Source: Desulforamulus reducens MI-1 (lineage in GTDB: Bacteria > Bacillota > Desulfotomaculia > Desulfotomaculales > Desulfotomaculaceae). From it: DNA of 64,000 nucleotides. Positions 8,804 to 15,937 of this stretch are shown piece after piece. The notes beneath the pieces are model-generated. The model did not search any database and had not been told where the DNA came from. It saw only the letters and a list, made by a program, of their open reading frames with translations. Position 1 is the first letter of the stretch. The number at the start of each line of letters is the position of its first letter. A program made the position numbers and the translations under genes. The stretch lies in the NCBI RefSeq assembly GCF_000016165.1, contig NC_009253.1:2018332-2082331 (forward strand), given 5' to 3'.

Positions 8804-9136
8804 GATGCCAAGACGAATAAAAGAAAAATCAAAATTAACCCTGGTGGTTCTCAACATATCAACATAGCACAGAAAATGGAATCTTTGAAACAAAGCAAAG
8901 AATTATACCGAATATTAGTAGATCAAGCTGGCGTAGGCATATTTGTAACTGACTACGATTACCACCTAACAAACGTAAATCCTTGGATTTGCATAATGTT
9001 TGGATATACCAAGGAAGAACTCATAATGGGCCTTGGTATGTCTATTGTTCATTCCATTGTAATGTCAAGCAACGGTACAATTTCTGTAGCTAATAATCCA
9101 GGTGGTCCTGTGCGAAAAACTTCTTTAGTTGTTTAA
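8804..9136 (+). pseudogene. Gutted PAS-histidine kinase: N-terminus and PAS fused to the kinase C-terminus
   Basis: A GGAG ribosome binding site precedes an ATG at 8804, but that frame stops at 8864. The continuing frame (from about 8830) encodes an HK-like linker and a PAS domain (KELYRILVDQAGVGIFVTD, then FGYTKEELI). It jumps without a gap into GLGMSIVHSIV and GTISVANNPGG, the end of a histidine-kinase ATPase domain. The H-box, N-box and most of the ATPase domain are missing. This is a frameshifted, internally deleted relic. The C-terminus runs into a transposase remnant. Confidence 0.75.
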
Positions 9137-9270
9137 AATGTGAATGCACTAATTTCTATCATTTCAAAAATAGAGATGAAGCCAAACAAACAATTTTTGA
9201 ATATATAGAGGTTTATTATAACCGGCAAAGGCGGCATGCAGCCTTGGGTTGGTTTACTCCATTGCATACA
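9121..9270 (+). mobile_element. IS3-family transposase C-terminal remnant
   Basis: In the frame beginning at 9121 the DNA encodes the C-terminal signature of IS3-family (IS150-type) OrfB integrases: FKNRDEAKQTIFEYIEVYYN followed by RQRRHAALGWFTP. The catalytic core upstream is absent and the frame soon decays, so only about 50 codons of a dead element remain. It overlaps the end of the kinase relic, suggesting that insertion and later deletion shaped this region. Confidence 0.8.
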
Positions 9271-9279
9271 AGAAGCAAT

Positions 9280-9475
9280 TATGTTTGGATCTTGCGGTAT
9301 AGGTTTAATTTGTGCATAGGGAAGCCATAAATAGCGTTTATGCCGCGAAAGCCTCTTGATGTGGGGTAGCACCCCTCTGGTAGAATCTTGAAGGTGGAAA
9401 ACCGCCTTAGCAATAAGGTTATTTCCACCTGATATAAGGGTGTCCAGAAAACCGAGAATGCCTCAGTGACCATGT
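9280..9475. other. Structured non-coding stretch, possible mobile-element end
   Basis: This stretch holds strong hairpins and no good gene. GGGGT-AGC-ACCCC lies at 9363-9375. At 9392-9430 a 9-bp outer stem (AGGTGGAAA/TTTCCACCT) encloses a 5-bp stem closed by a GCAA tetraloop (9405-9418). Combined with the GAAGCC/CGAAAGCC/GGGGTAG pattern upstream, it loosely resembles the 3' end and guide-RNA scaffold of IS200/IS605 elements. That reading is tentative, and an unrelated RNA or IS end is possible. Confidence 0.3.
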
Positions 9476-9487
9476 TTTAAAAAACAT
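9472..9487. promoter_or_regulatory. Candidate PadR operator (ATGT-N8-ACAT)
   Basis: ATGTTTTAAAAAACAT is a 7-bp inverted repeat and fits the ATGT-N8-ACAT pattern known for PadR-family operators. It ends 10 bases before the -35 box of the padR-like gene, where a repressor could block its own promoter. Confidence 0.55.
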
Positions 9488-9497
9488 ATTCACAATA

Positions 9498-9526
9498 TTG
9501 AAAAGAGAAATACACTGTGCTATAGT
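9498..9526 (+). promoter_or_regulatory. Sigma-A-type promoter of the padR-like gene
   Basis: TTGAAA (9498-9503) and TATAGT (9521-9526) are separated by 17 bases, near-consensus for the vegetative sigma factor. The downstream ATG at 9575 follows a GAGGTG ribosome binding site. Confidence 0.65.
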
Positions 9527-9574
9527 AACACAAAATCTATTTGCAACATGAATATAGTTGAGGTGTAGTTATAT

Positions 9575-9928
9575 ATGACTAACAATATAAATATAAGCCT
9601 TCCAAGTGACCGGCTTATTGAAGCTCAGTTACTTCTGTTATTGCAGTTAAAACCTTCTCATGGTTATGAACTTATTCAGAGACTAAATGATTCAGATTTT
9701 ACCCTTGGAGAAGTAGATCCAGCAACAGTATACCGACACTTAAGACGTATGGATAAGGATGAACTTGTTAAATCTCACTGGGAGACTGGTCCATCAGGAC
9801 CTGGAAGGCGCCTCTACACCATCACAAATAATGGAGAGGCATTGCTAGGCCAATGGACAGAAAGCATTAGGCACCAGAAGGAAAAACTAGAGAAGTTCAT
9901 AAAAATATATGAACAATATAACTCGTAG
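9575..9928 (+). CDS. PadR family transcriptional regulator
   Basis: A 117-residue winged-helix regulator with the PadR pattern: ILLLLQLKPSHGYELIQRL-like N-terminal helices, PATVYRHLRRMDKDELVKS as recognition helix and turn, and GPGRRLYTIT as the wing. A C-terminal helix for dimerisation follows. PadR proteins usually repress neighbouring genes until a small molecule binds. The next gene starts 20 bases downstream, so the two are probably cotranscribed. An ATGT-N8-ACAT site precedes the promoter. Confidence 0.9.
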   Translation: MTNNINISLPSDRLIEAQLLLLLQLKPSHGYELIQRLNDSDFTLGEVDPATVYRHLRRMDKDELVKSHWETGPSGPGRRLYTITNNGEALLGQWTESIRHQKEKLEKFIKIYEQYNS

Positions 9929-9948
9929 GTCAATGGGGGTAACTGGAG

Positions 9949-10773
9949 ATGGCTAACAATAATTGCTCTTTAAAGATAATTAATGCTGGGGCGTTACACA
10001 GGGTTATTGGAAATTGCATAGAGCTATTCTTATCAAAAAATCCTAGGATAACACTAGAAATGGAAGTGGTTGGTTCAAGGGAAGGTGCTAAAAGGTTACT
10101 CTCCGGTGACAAATATGACATAGTAGCTCTTGCTGATCAAGCCCTATTTGCAGAACTATTAGTGCCCGAGCAAGTTGATAATTATTTTGTTTTTGCTACG
10201 GATCAAATTGTGATTGGGTATGACCGCTTTTCTAAAGGCAGCAAAGAAATTCGCCCAGAAAACTGGGCTGACATCTTACTTCAACCCGAAGTAAGATTTG
10301 CCCGTTCGGATCATAACCTTGACCCCTGTGGCTATAGAGCTTTAATGGTTTGGCAACTGGCTGAAAAATTCTATAATCGGCCCGGTCTGTCCAATGAACT
10401 GGAGAAAGCCTGTATTCCCTACACTACCTACCCAAAATCAATGGATTTAGCTGGAGCTTTACTTGAAGGAAAAGTTGACTATGCTTTTCTATATTCTTCA
10501 GAAGCAAAGCAACTTGGTTTTCCCTACATAAACCTGCCTTCCAAGATTAATCTTTCTAACCCAGCACATGCAGATTATTACGACCAGGCTTCTATATCTG
10601 TTGAAAGTAAAATTCCTGGCAAAAACATAATTATTCATGGTAAACCAATAGAGTTTGCCGTGGGACTTGTTAAGACAACACAGAATCCAGAGTTAGCTCA
10701 AGCCTTTATTGACCTTCTTGCCGGGCCGGAAGGACATGCCATATTAGAGGAATGTGGTTTGATTCCCTGCTAA
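9949..10773 (+). CDS. Cytoplasmic tungstate/molybdate-binding-protein-like (WtpA/ModA family)
   Basis: A 274-residue protein resembling periplasmic oxyanion-binding proteins: IINAGALHRVIG at the N-terminus, the EVVGSREGAKRLLSGDKYDI segment, RSDHNLDPCGYRALM in the middle and a late AFIDLLAGPEGHAIL. It has no signal peptide or lipobox, beginning MANNNCSLK, and no permease or ATPase gene follows. It may therefore be an intracellular ligand sensor or a stranded transport component rather than a working ABC receptor. Pairing with PadR suggests ligand-dependent regulation, which is inference. Confidence 0.8.
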   Translation: MANNNCSLKIINAGALHRVIGNCIELFLSKNPRITLEMEVVGSREGAKRLLSGDKYDIVALADQALFAELLVPEQVDNYFVFATDQIVIGYDRFSKGSKEIRPENWADILLQPEVRFARSDHNLDPCGYRALMVWQLAEKFYNRPGLSNELEKACIPYTTYPKSMDLAGALLEGKVDYAFLYSSEAKQLGFPYINLPSKINLSNPAHADYYDQASISVESKIPGKNIIIHGKPIEFAVGLVKTTQNPELAQAFIDLLAGPEGHAILEECGLIPC

Positions 10774-11801
10774 GTATGAGTAGATTCAAAAAACATTTTT
10801 TGACAGGTGCCAATTGAATAGAATGAACTCAGAGAATTCACTAGAAAAGAGATCTAATTCAAAAAGGGCATAGCAACATCTACAAGTTGTAAGCGGACAC
10901 GAAATCCACTCATTCGTAATACAAACTTTTACCAGAAAGTGTCTACCACAGAGGGATAGAATTATTAATTAACTATTCTGATAATTTAAAAATGGTATAA
11001 CTTATATTAGTTTTTATATATATGTAAGTAAGCTTAATATTTATTTTGTATGTGTTATATTATTAATTTTTATTTGCAATTAACGCTGCGGTATTTAATT
11101 ATTTATTAATGCCATTGAGTAATTCAATGGCATTTTACTGATTTGCAGTTAAAAGGAGGGGGGGAGGGGTATGAAATACATTAACGGAAAATAGGCTTTT
11201 CTTTCAATGAATTTTGTTTAATATTAACATTATATATAAAATAGAAACTAATATTATCAGATTACACGATGCAAATATAAAGCTATATAGACAATATTTA
11301 TTAAAATAATTCCAGAAAGCATACTGTGTTGTAGAGTGAGATTATTCTAATAAGTAGTAAGGATATATTTATACTTAACTAATTGATAGTATCATGCAAG
11401 TTAAATTAATTAACATAATCTTACAAATGGCCCGAGATATTATTAGGATAGGTTTATACACATTAAAATAGAACTCAACACAAACGCTAACGAATTAGCA
11501 AAGCAAACCAGAAACCGACTATTATCTTTATTAACCATAGATAATTGATACTAGAATCCCATAAGCTAAAGGGCTAACAACATAGACAAAAGAGTTGGCA
11601 GCCGAGCCCCCCTTAAAGCCTCTTTTTTACTCTAGTTAACATAATATGTATTATCGGAACCAATTTAACAAAAAAGCCTTTCTACTAAAAGCCCTATCTT
11701 CCAAGGTTATCAGGCTTTAAGAAACCTATTCATTTGATTAAAGTGCCCCTCAAAGCAGAATCGGTAATAAAAGCACCGTTTGGACTGAAATCCCTCGAAA
11801 A
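10774..11801. other. One-kilobase AT-rich gene desert with remnants
   Basis: No convincing gene is present. A terminator-like hairpin lies at 11108-11134. A very strong AAAGGAGG ribosome binding site at about 11153 leads to an ATG at 11170 that stops after seven codons, probably the vestige of a lost gene. On the minus strand, 11531-11626 encodes a 31-codon open stretch (GGSAANSFVYVVSPLAYG in its middle) that looks like the tail of a membrane protein. The rest is simple AT-rich sequence. Confidence 0.45.
11108..11134 (+). terminator. Hairpin in gene desert
   Basis: AATGCCATTGA, a 5-base loop and TCAATGGCATT form a perfect 11-bp stem followed by TTTT. It is about 330 bases past the binding-protein gene, so it may end that transcript or be left from a deleted gene. 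Confidence 0.5.
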
Positions 11802-12881
11802 TTATAAATCCTTTTGATAAACCCGATATCTTTTACTTACTTGGCCTCCCACGGCTGAAGTAATAATTCTGTTCATATCTTTATTTGTATCCATAATCAG
11901 AGATAACTCAGCCTGTTGATAGCCCTTTCTCAGCATGGTTCTTCTTGCTCTGTCTATTAATAAAGCCACTACTCCACGGCGCCTGTATTCCGGACTAACT
12001 CCCAAAACCCCAACACGTAAGAGTTTACTCCTTGTAAAAGGAAGATTGAAACCTGAACGTCTGGCTGCACGTATCCTAGGCCCTGCATCAGGCATCATTA
12101 AGCATACTCCTACAGGCTTGTTGTCAACCTCACAAAAGATTAATAGCTCAGGGTCAGTATTACCCCTGAGACCGGCTATAAAGCTTGCTGCTTCTTCCTG
12201 GTCCATGGGAACAAATCCCCACTGATTGGTCATGGTTTCGTTATGAATAGCTGCTAATTTTTCCCCTTCTCTCCAGGGATTATTTAAATTAACAGGACGT
12301 ATCCTTATATTGGGAATCCTGGCTGCCCTTTTGGCTACAGAGGCCAGTTTAGCATCTATTTTTGTAGAATAGGAATAAGAGTAAGAGTAAAGTCCTAATA
12401 TTGAATAAAATCCATTTTCCTCCATGAGTCTTATATAATATGGTGGATTATACGGCATCATAAATAAGGGAGGTTTTTCAAACCCCTCTACCAAAAACCC
12501 GACCTGCTGTGAAGTATTTAACGTTGCCGGACCCTGAATTATATTTTTTCCCCTATCAGATAGACTTTGGCTAGCTGCTTTTATTAACTCCCCTGCTACC
12601 TCGGAACTATCAATAGACTCGAAACAACCAAACAAGCCCACCCTTTTATCTGCCAAAAGATCATCTGTAATTGCCGCGATACGGCCAACAGGCTTATCAT
12701 TATCTAAGGCCAAAAAACACTCATACCGAACGTGACGCAAGATAGGATTAGACTGAGGGTCAAACATTCTGCCATGGTCCGCCCAGGGGGTCCAAAGTGG
12801 ATCCTTGCGATATATTAGCCAGGGTAATTCCAAGAATTTTTGCCAATGGCCAGGTTCCTTAACTTTGATAATTTTTAACAA
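11802..12881 (-). CDS. GNAT-like N-acetyltransferase, large form
   Basis: A 359-residue cytosolic protein. The C-terminal half holds a GNAT fold with the acetyl-CoA-binding pattern LRVGVLGVSPEYRRRGVVAL near residues 285-305. The N-terminal half (from YRKDPLWTPW through GPATLNTSQQVGFLVEGFE) matches the long YghO-like family of uncharacterised acyltransferases. The substrate is unknown. Residues around 165-172 read YSYSYSYS, encoded by a near-perfect TACTCT-type hexamer repeat that could change length by slippage. It stands alone next to low-gene-density DNA. Confidence 0.8.
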   Translation of the reverse strand: MLKIIKVKEPGHWQKFLELPWLIYRKDPLWTPWADHGRMFDPQSNPILRHVRYECFLALDNDKPVGRIAAITDDLLADKRVGLFGCFESIDSSEVAGELIKAASQSLSDRGKNIIQGPATLNTSQQVGFLVEGFEKPPLFMMPYNPPYYIRLMEENGFYSILGLYSYSYSYSTKIDAKLASVAKRAARIPNIRIRPVNLNNPWREGEKLAAIHNETMTNQWGFVPMDQEEAASFIAGLRGNTDPELLIFCEVDNKPVGVCLMMPDAGPRIRAARRSGFNLPFTRSKLLRVGVLGVSPEYRRRGVVALLIDRARRTMLRKGYQQAELSLIMDTNKDMNRIITSAVGGQVSKRYRVYQKDL

Positions 12882-12904
12882 AATGATACCTCCAAAATTC
12901 TAGT

Positions 12905-13180
12905 TGCTTCATTTTATGTATCACCCTGCAGTATTGTGCAGATAACCCCTTGAGGAATTCCAATAACCGTCCCTAAATTATGATAAAACCCTTCTGTACC
13001 TCCGCATATCATGATTTCCAAACAAGGTACCCGCACTAAATGTAACCGGAAACTGACCATGCACATGCCTGTAGTACCATATCTTACCCCTGTAACGGAG
13101 CTCTGTAGGAGGTAGTTTCGTAAAAGTATCATTTACCCGGTTGCTGGCAGCTACTACTCTATTATAATTATAGGTAGCGG
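12905..13180 (-). other. Possible decayed coding stretch upstream of the acetyltransferase
   Basis: Two overlapping minus-strand frames are open here: one of 72 codons beginning with ATG, and one ending in LFGNHDMRRYRRVLS without an ATG. Neither is recognisable and the intact-looking product has odd composition. It may be a frameshifted relic or plain non-coding DNA. It is noted only so that the gap is described. Confidence 0.2.
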
Positions 13181-13202
13181 CAAAGTATCACAACAAAAAG
13201 GA

Positions 13203-13229
13203 TAGCCCCCCGAAAGACCTAGGGGGCTA
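13203..13229 (-). terminator. Terminator of the small YjcZ-like gene
   Basis: TAGCCCCC and GGGGGCTA pair across 11 bases. Reading on the minus strand the stem is followed by TCCTTTTTG, and it lies about 30 bases after the stop of the 39-residue gene. Confidence 0.65.
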
Positions 13230-13260
13230 CCTAATGGTATTTTTTTGATAACTAAAATAA

Positions 13261-13380
13261 CTATTTTTGAACGTCACAACCGCCGTAGCCGTAACCACCA
13301 CTACCAAAGAGTAACAGGATCAGAATTAAGAAAATGATGAAAGAGGAACTGGTACCATATCCTCCAAATCCATAACCCAT
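13261..13380 (-). CDS. YjcZ-like small Gly/Tyr-rich sporulation protein
   Basis: A 39-residue ORF with Gly-Tyr-rich ends around a hydrophobic core: MGYGFGGYG, then SSSFIIFLILILLLFG, then a GYGYGG tail. This matches the YjcZ family of tiny sporulation/coat-associated membrane peptides of Firmicutes. The ATG has a GGGGG ribosome binding site and the gene ends at a terminator hairpin. A second, opposite-strand member lies at 13866. Function of the family is not established. Confidence 0.75.
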   Translation of the reverse strand: MGYGFGGYGTSSSFIIFLILILLLFGSGGYGYGGCDVQK

Positions 13381-13865
13381 AATATAACCCCCTTTCTAAT
13401 ATTTCTTATTGTGGTAACTTTCGTTACCTCTCCTTTATAATATGACTGCTTCCCAAAAGTGTTACTTTTCCCTTACGATGACTTCCCAAAGTATCCTAGA
13501 CCATAATAGGTGAAATCATCCGGGGCCTCCGAGGTTATACCATAAAACCAGTGCTTCTGGGGTGGGCTACCAGCCACTGAGACAACACTAGAAATCCAAT
13601 GGATTCACTCACTTGATTTAGTATATTACCGTTCCTTTTAGCGTGACACTTAAAAGTATAAGGAAATTATTATATTTTTAAGCTGAAATAAATTCTCTTT
13701 CTCTTAAAGCAGAGGAAGTTGAGAGAATAATTATATTACTCTATTCAAAAGTTAGTCAGCTTTTTCTAACCAAATAAAAAAGGCTGATTTTGTAACAAAT
13801 ATTTTATAGCTGCATAGGATGAATTATGGCAAATGCCAGAATAAATATGCAGAGGAGGAATTTAT
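13381..13865. other. Gap between two divergent YjcZ-like genes
   Basis: No assigned gene. A minus-strand open stretch at about 13478-13600 ends in DDFTYYGLGYFGKSS but lacks an ATG and is preceded by a stop. It overlaps GC-richer DNA with short stems (CCTCCGAGG), so it may be a remnant or an RNA structure. The right part is AT-rich and should hold the promoter of the plus-strand gene. Confidence 0.35.
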
Positions 13866-14015
13866 ATGGGTTATGGTCATGGCGGTGGTTATGACAGCGC
13901 AGGCTGTGGCGGGTTCTTAAATCCCTATTCCCCATCCTTCATCATTTTCTTAGTGCTAATCCTGCTGTTCTTTGGCGGTTTTGGCTATGGTGGATACGGC
14001 TCTTACGAAAAGTAA
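13866..14015 (+). CDS. YjcZ-like small Gly/Tyr-rich sporulation protein, second copy
   Basis: A 49-residue ORF built like the gene at 13261: MGYGHGGGYDSAGCGG, a hydrophobic core with SFIIFLVLIL, then GGFGYGGYGSYEK. The central SFIIFL segment is shared by both. A strong GAGGAGG ribosome binding site lies 7-8 bases before ATG, and a 13-bp terminator hairpin follows. It is probably a sporulation-associated membrane or coat peptide; this is family-level inference only. Confidence 0.78.
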   Translation: MGYGHGGGYDSAGCGGFLNPYSPSFIIFLVLILLFFGGFGYGGYGSYEK

Positions 14016-14042
14016 ACAATCCGGTCCATTCATGTAACTCCA

Positions 14043-14073
14043 AAGAAACCCAAACCGCCAGTTTGGGTTTCTT
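14043..14073 (+). terminator. Terminator after the second YjcZ-like gene
   Basis: AAGAAACCCAAAC, a 5-base loop and GTTTGGGTTTCTT form a perfect 13-bp stem, 28 bases after the stop codon. It also lies just past the end of the converging GMC remnant. Confidence 0.75.
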
Positions 14074-14083
14074 ACGTTATGTG

Positions 14084-14434
14084 TTATGCATAGGCATACT
14101 CTCTTTTTGCCGCCATTTCAGCAATATGGTCCGCCATTCTGGCCGCAATGGCCATCACCGTTTCAATGGGATTACACCCGCCGGAGTTGACAAAGACACT
14201 GGCGCTGCAGATATACAGGTTCGGGATATCATGACTGCGGCAGAAACCGTCCACGACTGAAGTAGACGGATCATTACCCATGCAGCAAGTTCCCAGCATG
14301 TGACCGGTATCTGGGATGACAAAGGCCGGTTCGCCGCCCATCGCTCCCAATATCTCCTCAGCTTTTTTTACCCCATAGGCAATCAGCTTATTGTCATTCT
14401 CACCATAGCTGAAAGTAACAATCGGCCTTGGCAT
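14084..14434 (-). pseudogene. GMC oxidoreductase C-terminal remnant
   Basis: The 116-codon frame encodes only the C-terminal substrate domain of a glucose-methanol-choline-type flavin oxidoreductase: DTGHMLGTCCMG with the catalytic-type His, and SGGCNPIETVMAIAARMADH near the end. Full-length members exceed 500 residues and start with an FAD-binding GxGxxG motif, which is absent. Upstream DNA is non-coding, and the ATG lacks a good ribosome binding site. It is a 5'-truncated relic. Confidence 0.8.
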
Positions 14435-14539
14435 TCAATACATTTACTTGTATGAAGTCCTATTTATTTATCTAAAGGCTTGGCATAAGTCAAGTTTTCT
14501 TTATTTGGAGCTTTTGAAACTTTTAGATTAGAAAATAAG

Positions 14540-15856
14540 TTACGAACCCCTTCTCGTCTTGGAACTTACTGCACTTCTGTTTGGTACTTTCTTTGATTTT
14601 GATTTGGAAGATTTGTTTGAATAATTAGCAGAATAATTCTCTTTTTTACTGATACTCCCCTTAGTAGTGCTTTTGCTCAGTGCTTTATCTCGTTTTTTAG
14701 TGAATGAGGATTTACCTCTAACTGGATCTACAAGAACTCCTTTAAACACATTCTTCTCTTCAATGATAATTTTAAATTCTCTCTCATACTTCTTGAGTAA
14801 TGCTGTTTCTCTTTCCGTAACAATGGAAATAGCTGTACCTAACTTACCTTTCCTACCAGTTCTGCCAACTCTATGTAAATATTCTTTAGAATCCTCGGGT
14901 AAATCTAAATTAAAAATATGCGTTACGCCATTGATATCCAACCCTCTGGCAGCCATGTCGGATGCTACCAAAAGTTGCCCTTCACTCCGAAAGCCCTCCA
15001 TTGCTTTTTGGCGTTCTTCCTTTGCTGCCTTACCATATATTTCGCTTACTTTAAAATTGTGATACTGGAGTTTTAATGCAGTAGTTTGAATATCTTCCAT
15101 CTTATTTACAAATATAATCGCCTTTTTCGGTTTGGTAGCAGCTATTAACTTCCTTAAGACCTTCATCTTATCTCTTTGCTCTGCTATCAAGTATAGATGG
15201 GTTATATTCGGATTAACTAATATTTCATCTTCTATAATAATAACTTCCGCATCTTTGGTTAATTCCTTTGACTCAGCCATAGCCCTTTGGTTCATGTAGG
15301 CCGAAAAGATCATTAATTGCCTATCCCTCATAGTGGTCTTAATAACATCTTTTACCCCTGCCAAATTGTTTTGATCCAGCAACATATCCGCTTCATCAAT
15401 AACAATAGTTTTAATAGTGTGACTGCTAATCTTCTTTCTTTTTATAAGTTCAAGAACTCTTCCCGTTGAACCGACGATGATATGCGGTTTTTCTTTCAGT
15501 TTTTCAATCTGTCTTACAATATTAACTTCCCCAATCATTACAGTAGAATTTATTGTTAAACCAGCATTCGAGGATAAGGTCTTTATCTGTTTATCTATCT
15601 GCATGACCAGTTCGTGGGTTGGTGCTAATATCAGGGCCTGGGTTTCTCTTTTACTACTATCGATCTTTTGAAAGATAGGTAATAAATAGGCTAGGGTCTT
15701 TCCACTTCCTGTTTGCGACTGCCCGATTATGTCTTTGTTTTTCAAGGCCAGAGGTATCGCCACCTTTTGAATGGCAGTGGGGTTTTTTATCCCCTGCTTG
15801 CTTAAGCCTTCTGCTATATCTGCATCTATTTCTAATTTATCAAACGAAGTTACCAT
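14540..15856 (-). CDS. DEAD-box RNA helicase with altered motif III
   Basis: A 438-residue helicase that should unwind RNA duplexes using ATP, with likely roles in ribosome assembly or RNA decay. Motif I is SQTGSGKT (47-54), motif II is DEAD (154-157) and motif VI is HRVGRTGR. Several canonical motifs are modified: PTREL reads PTHEL, TPGR reads STGR (130-133), and motif III SAT reads SAY (185-187). The last 60 residues are a Lys/Ser-rich basic tail that would help bind RNA. It resembles the CshA/DbpA-like group but is not a close match. It is a single gene with GGGAG before the ATG. Confidence 0.92.
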   Translation of the reverse strand: MVTSFDKLEIDADIAEGLSKQGIKNPTAIQKVAIPLALKNKDIIGQSQTGSGKTLAYLLPIFQKIDSSKRETQALILAPTHELVMQIDKQIKTLSSNAGLTINSTVMIGEVNIVRQIEKLKEKPHIIVGSTGRVLELIKRKKISSHTIKTIVIDEADMLLDQNNLAGVKDVIKTTMRDRQLMIFSAYMNQRAMAESKELTKDAEVIIIEDEILVNPNITHLYLIAEQRDKMKVLRKLIAATKPKKAIIFVNKMEDIQTTALKLQYHNFKVSEIYGKAAKEERQKAMEGFRSEGQLLVASDMAARGLDINGVTHIFNLDLPEDSKEYLHRVGRTGRKGKLGTAISIVTERETALLKKYEREFKIIIEEKNVFKGVLVDPVRGKSSFTKKRDKALSKSTTKGSISKKENYSANYSNKSSKSKSKKVPNRSAVSSKTRRGS

Positions 15857-15937
15857 GATAATCTCCCTAAGTAAGGATTATTTTCACTGCTATAGATATT
15901 GTCTCTTTGTTCAATGAATTATATGTGAGCTTAACAT

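Noticed and set aside
9133-9473. Minus-strand ORFs across the transposase remnant
   Set aside because: They are antisense to the IS3 OrfB tail and to hairpin DNA, with no start signals.
12914-13132. 72-codon minus-strand ORF
   Set aside because: No recognisable motif, odd composition and a competing open frame; kept only as an uncertain stretch, not as a gene.
13478-13600. Molybdenum cofactor or other riboswitch on the minus strand
   Set aside because: Some CCTCCGAGG-type pairing is present, but I could not fit a known consensus and no matching gene follows.
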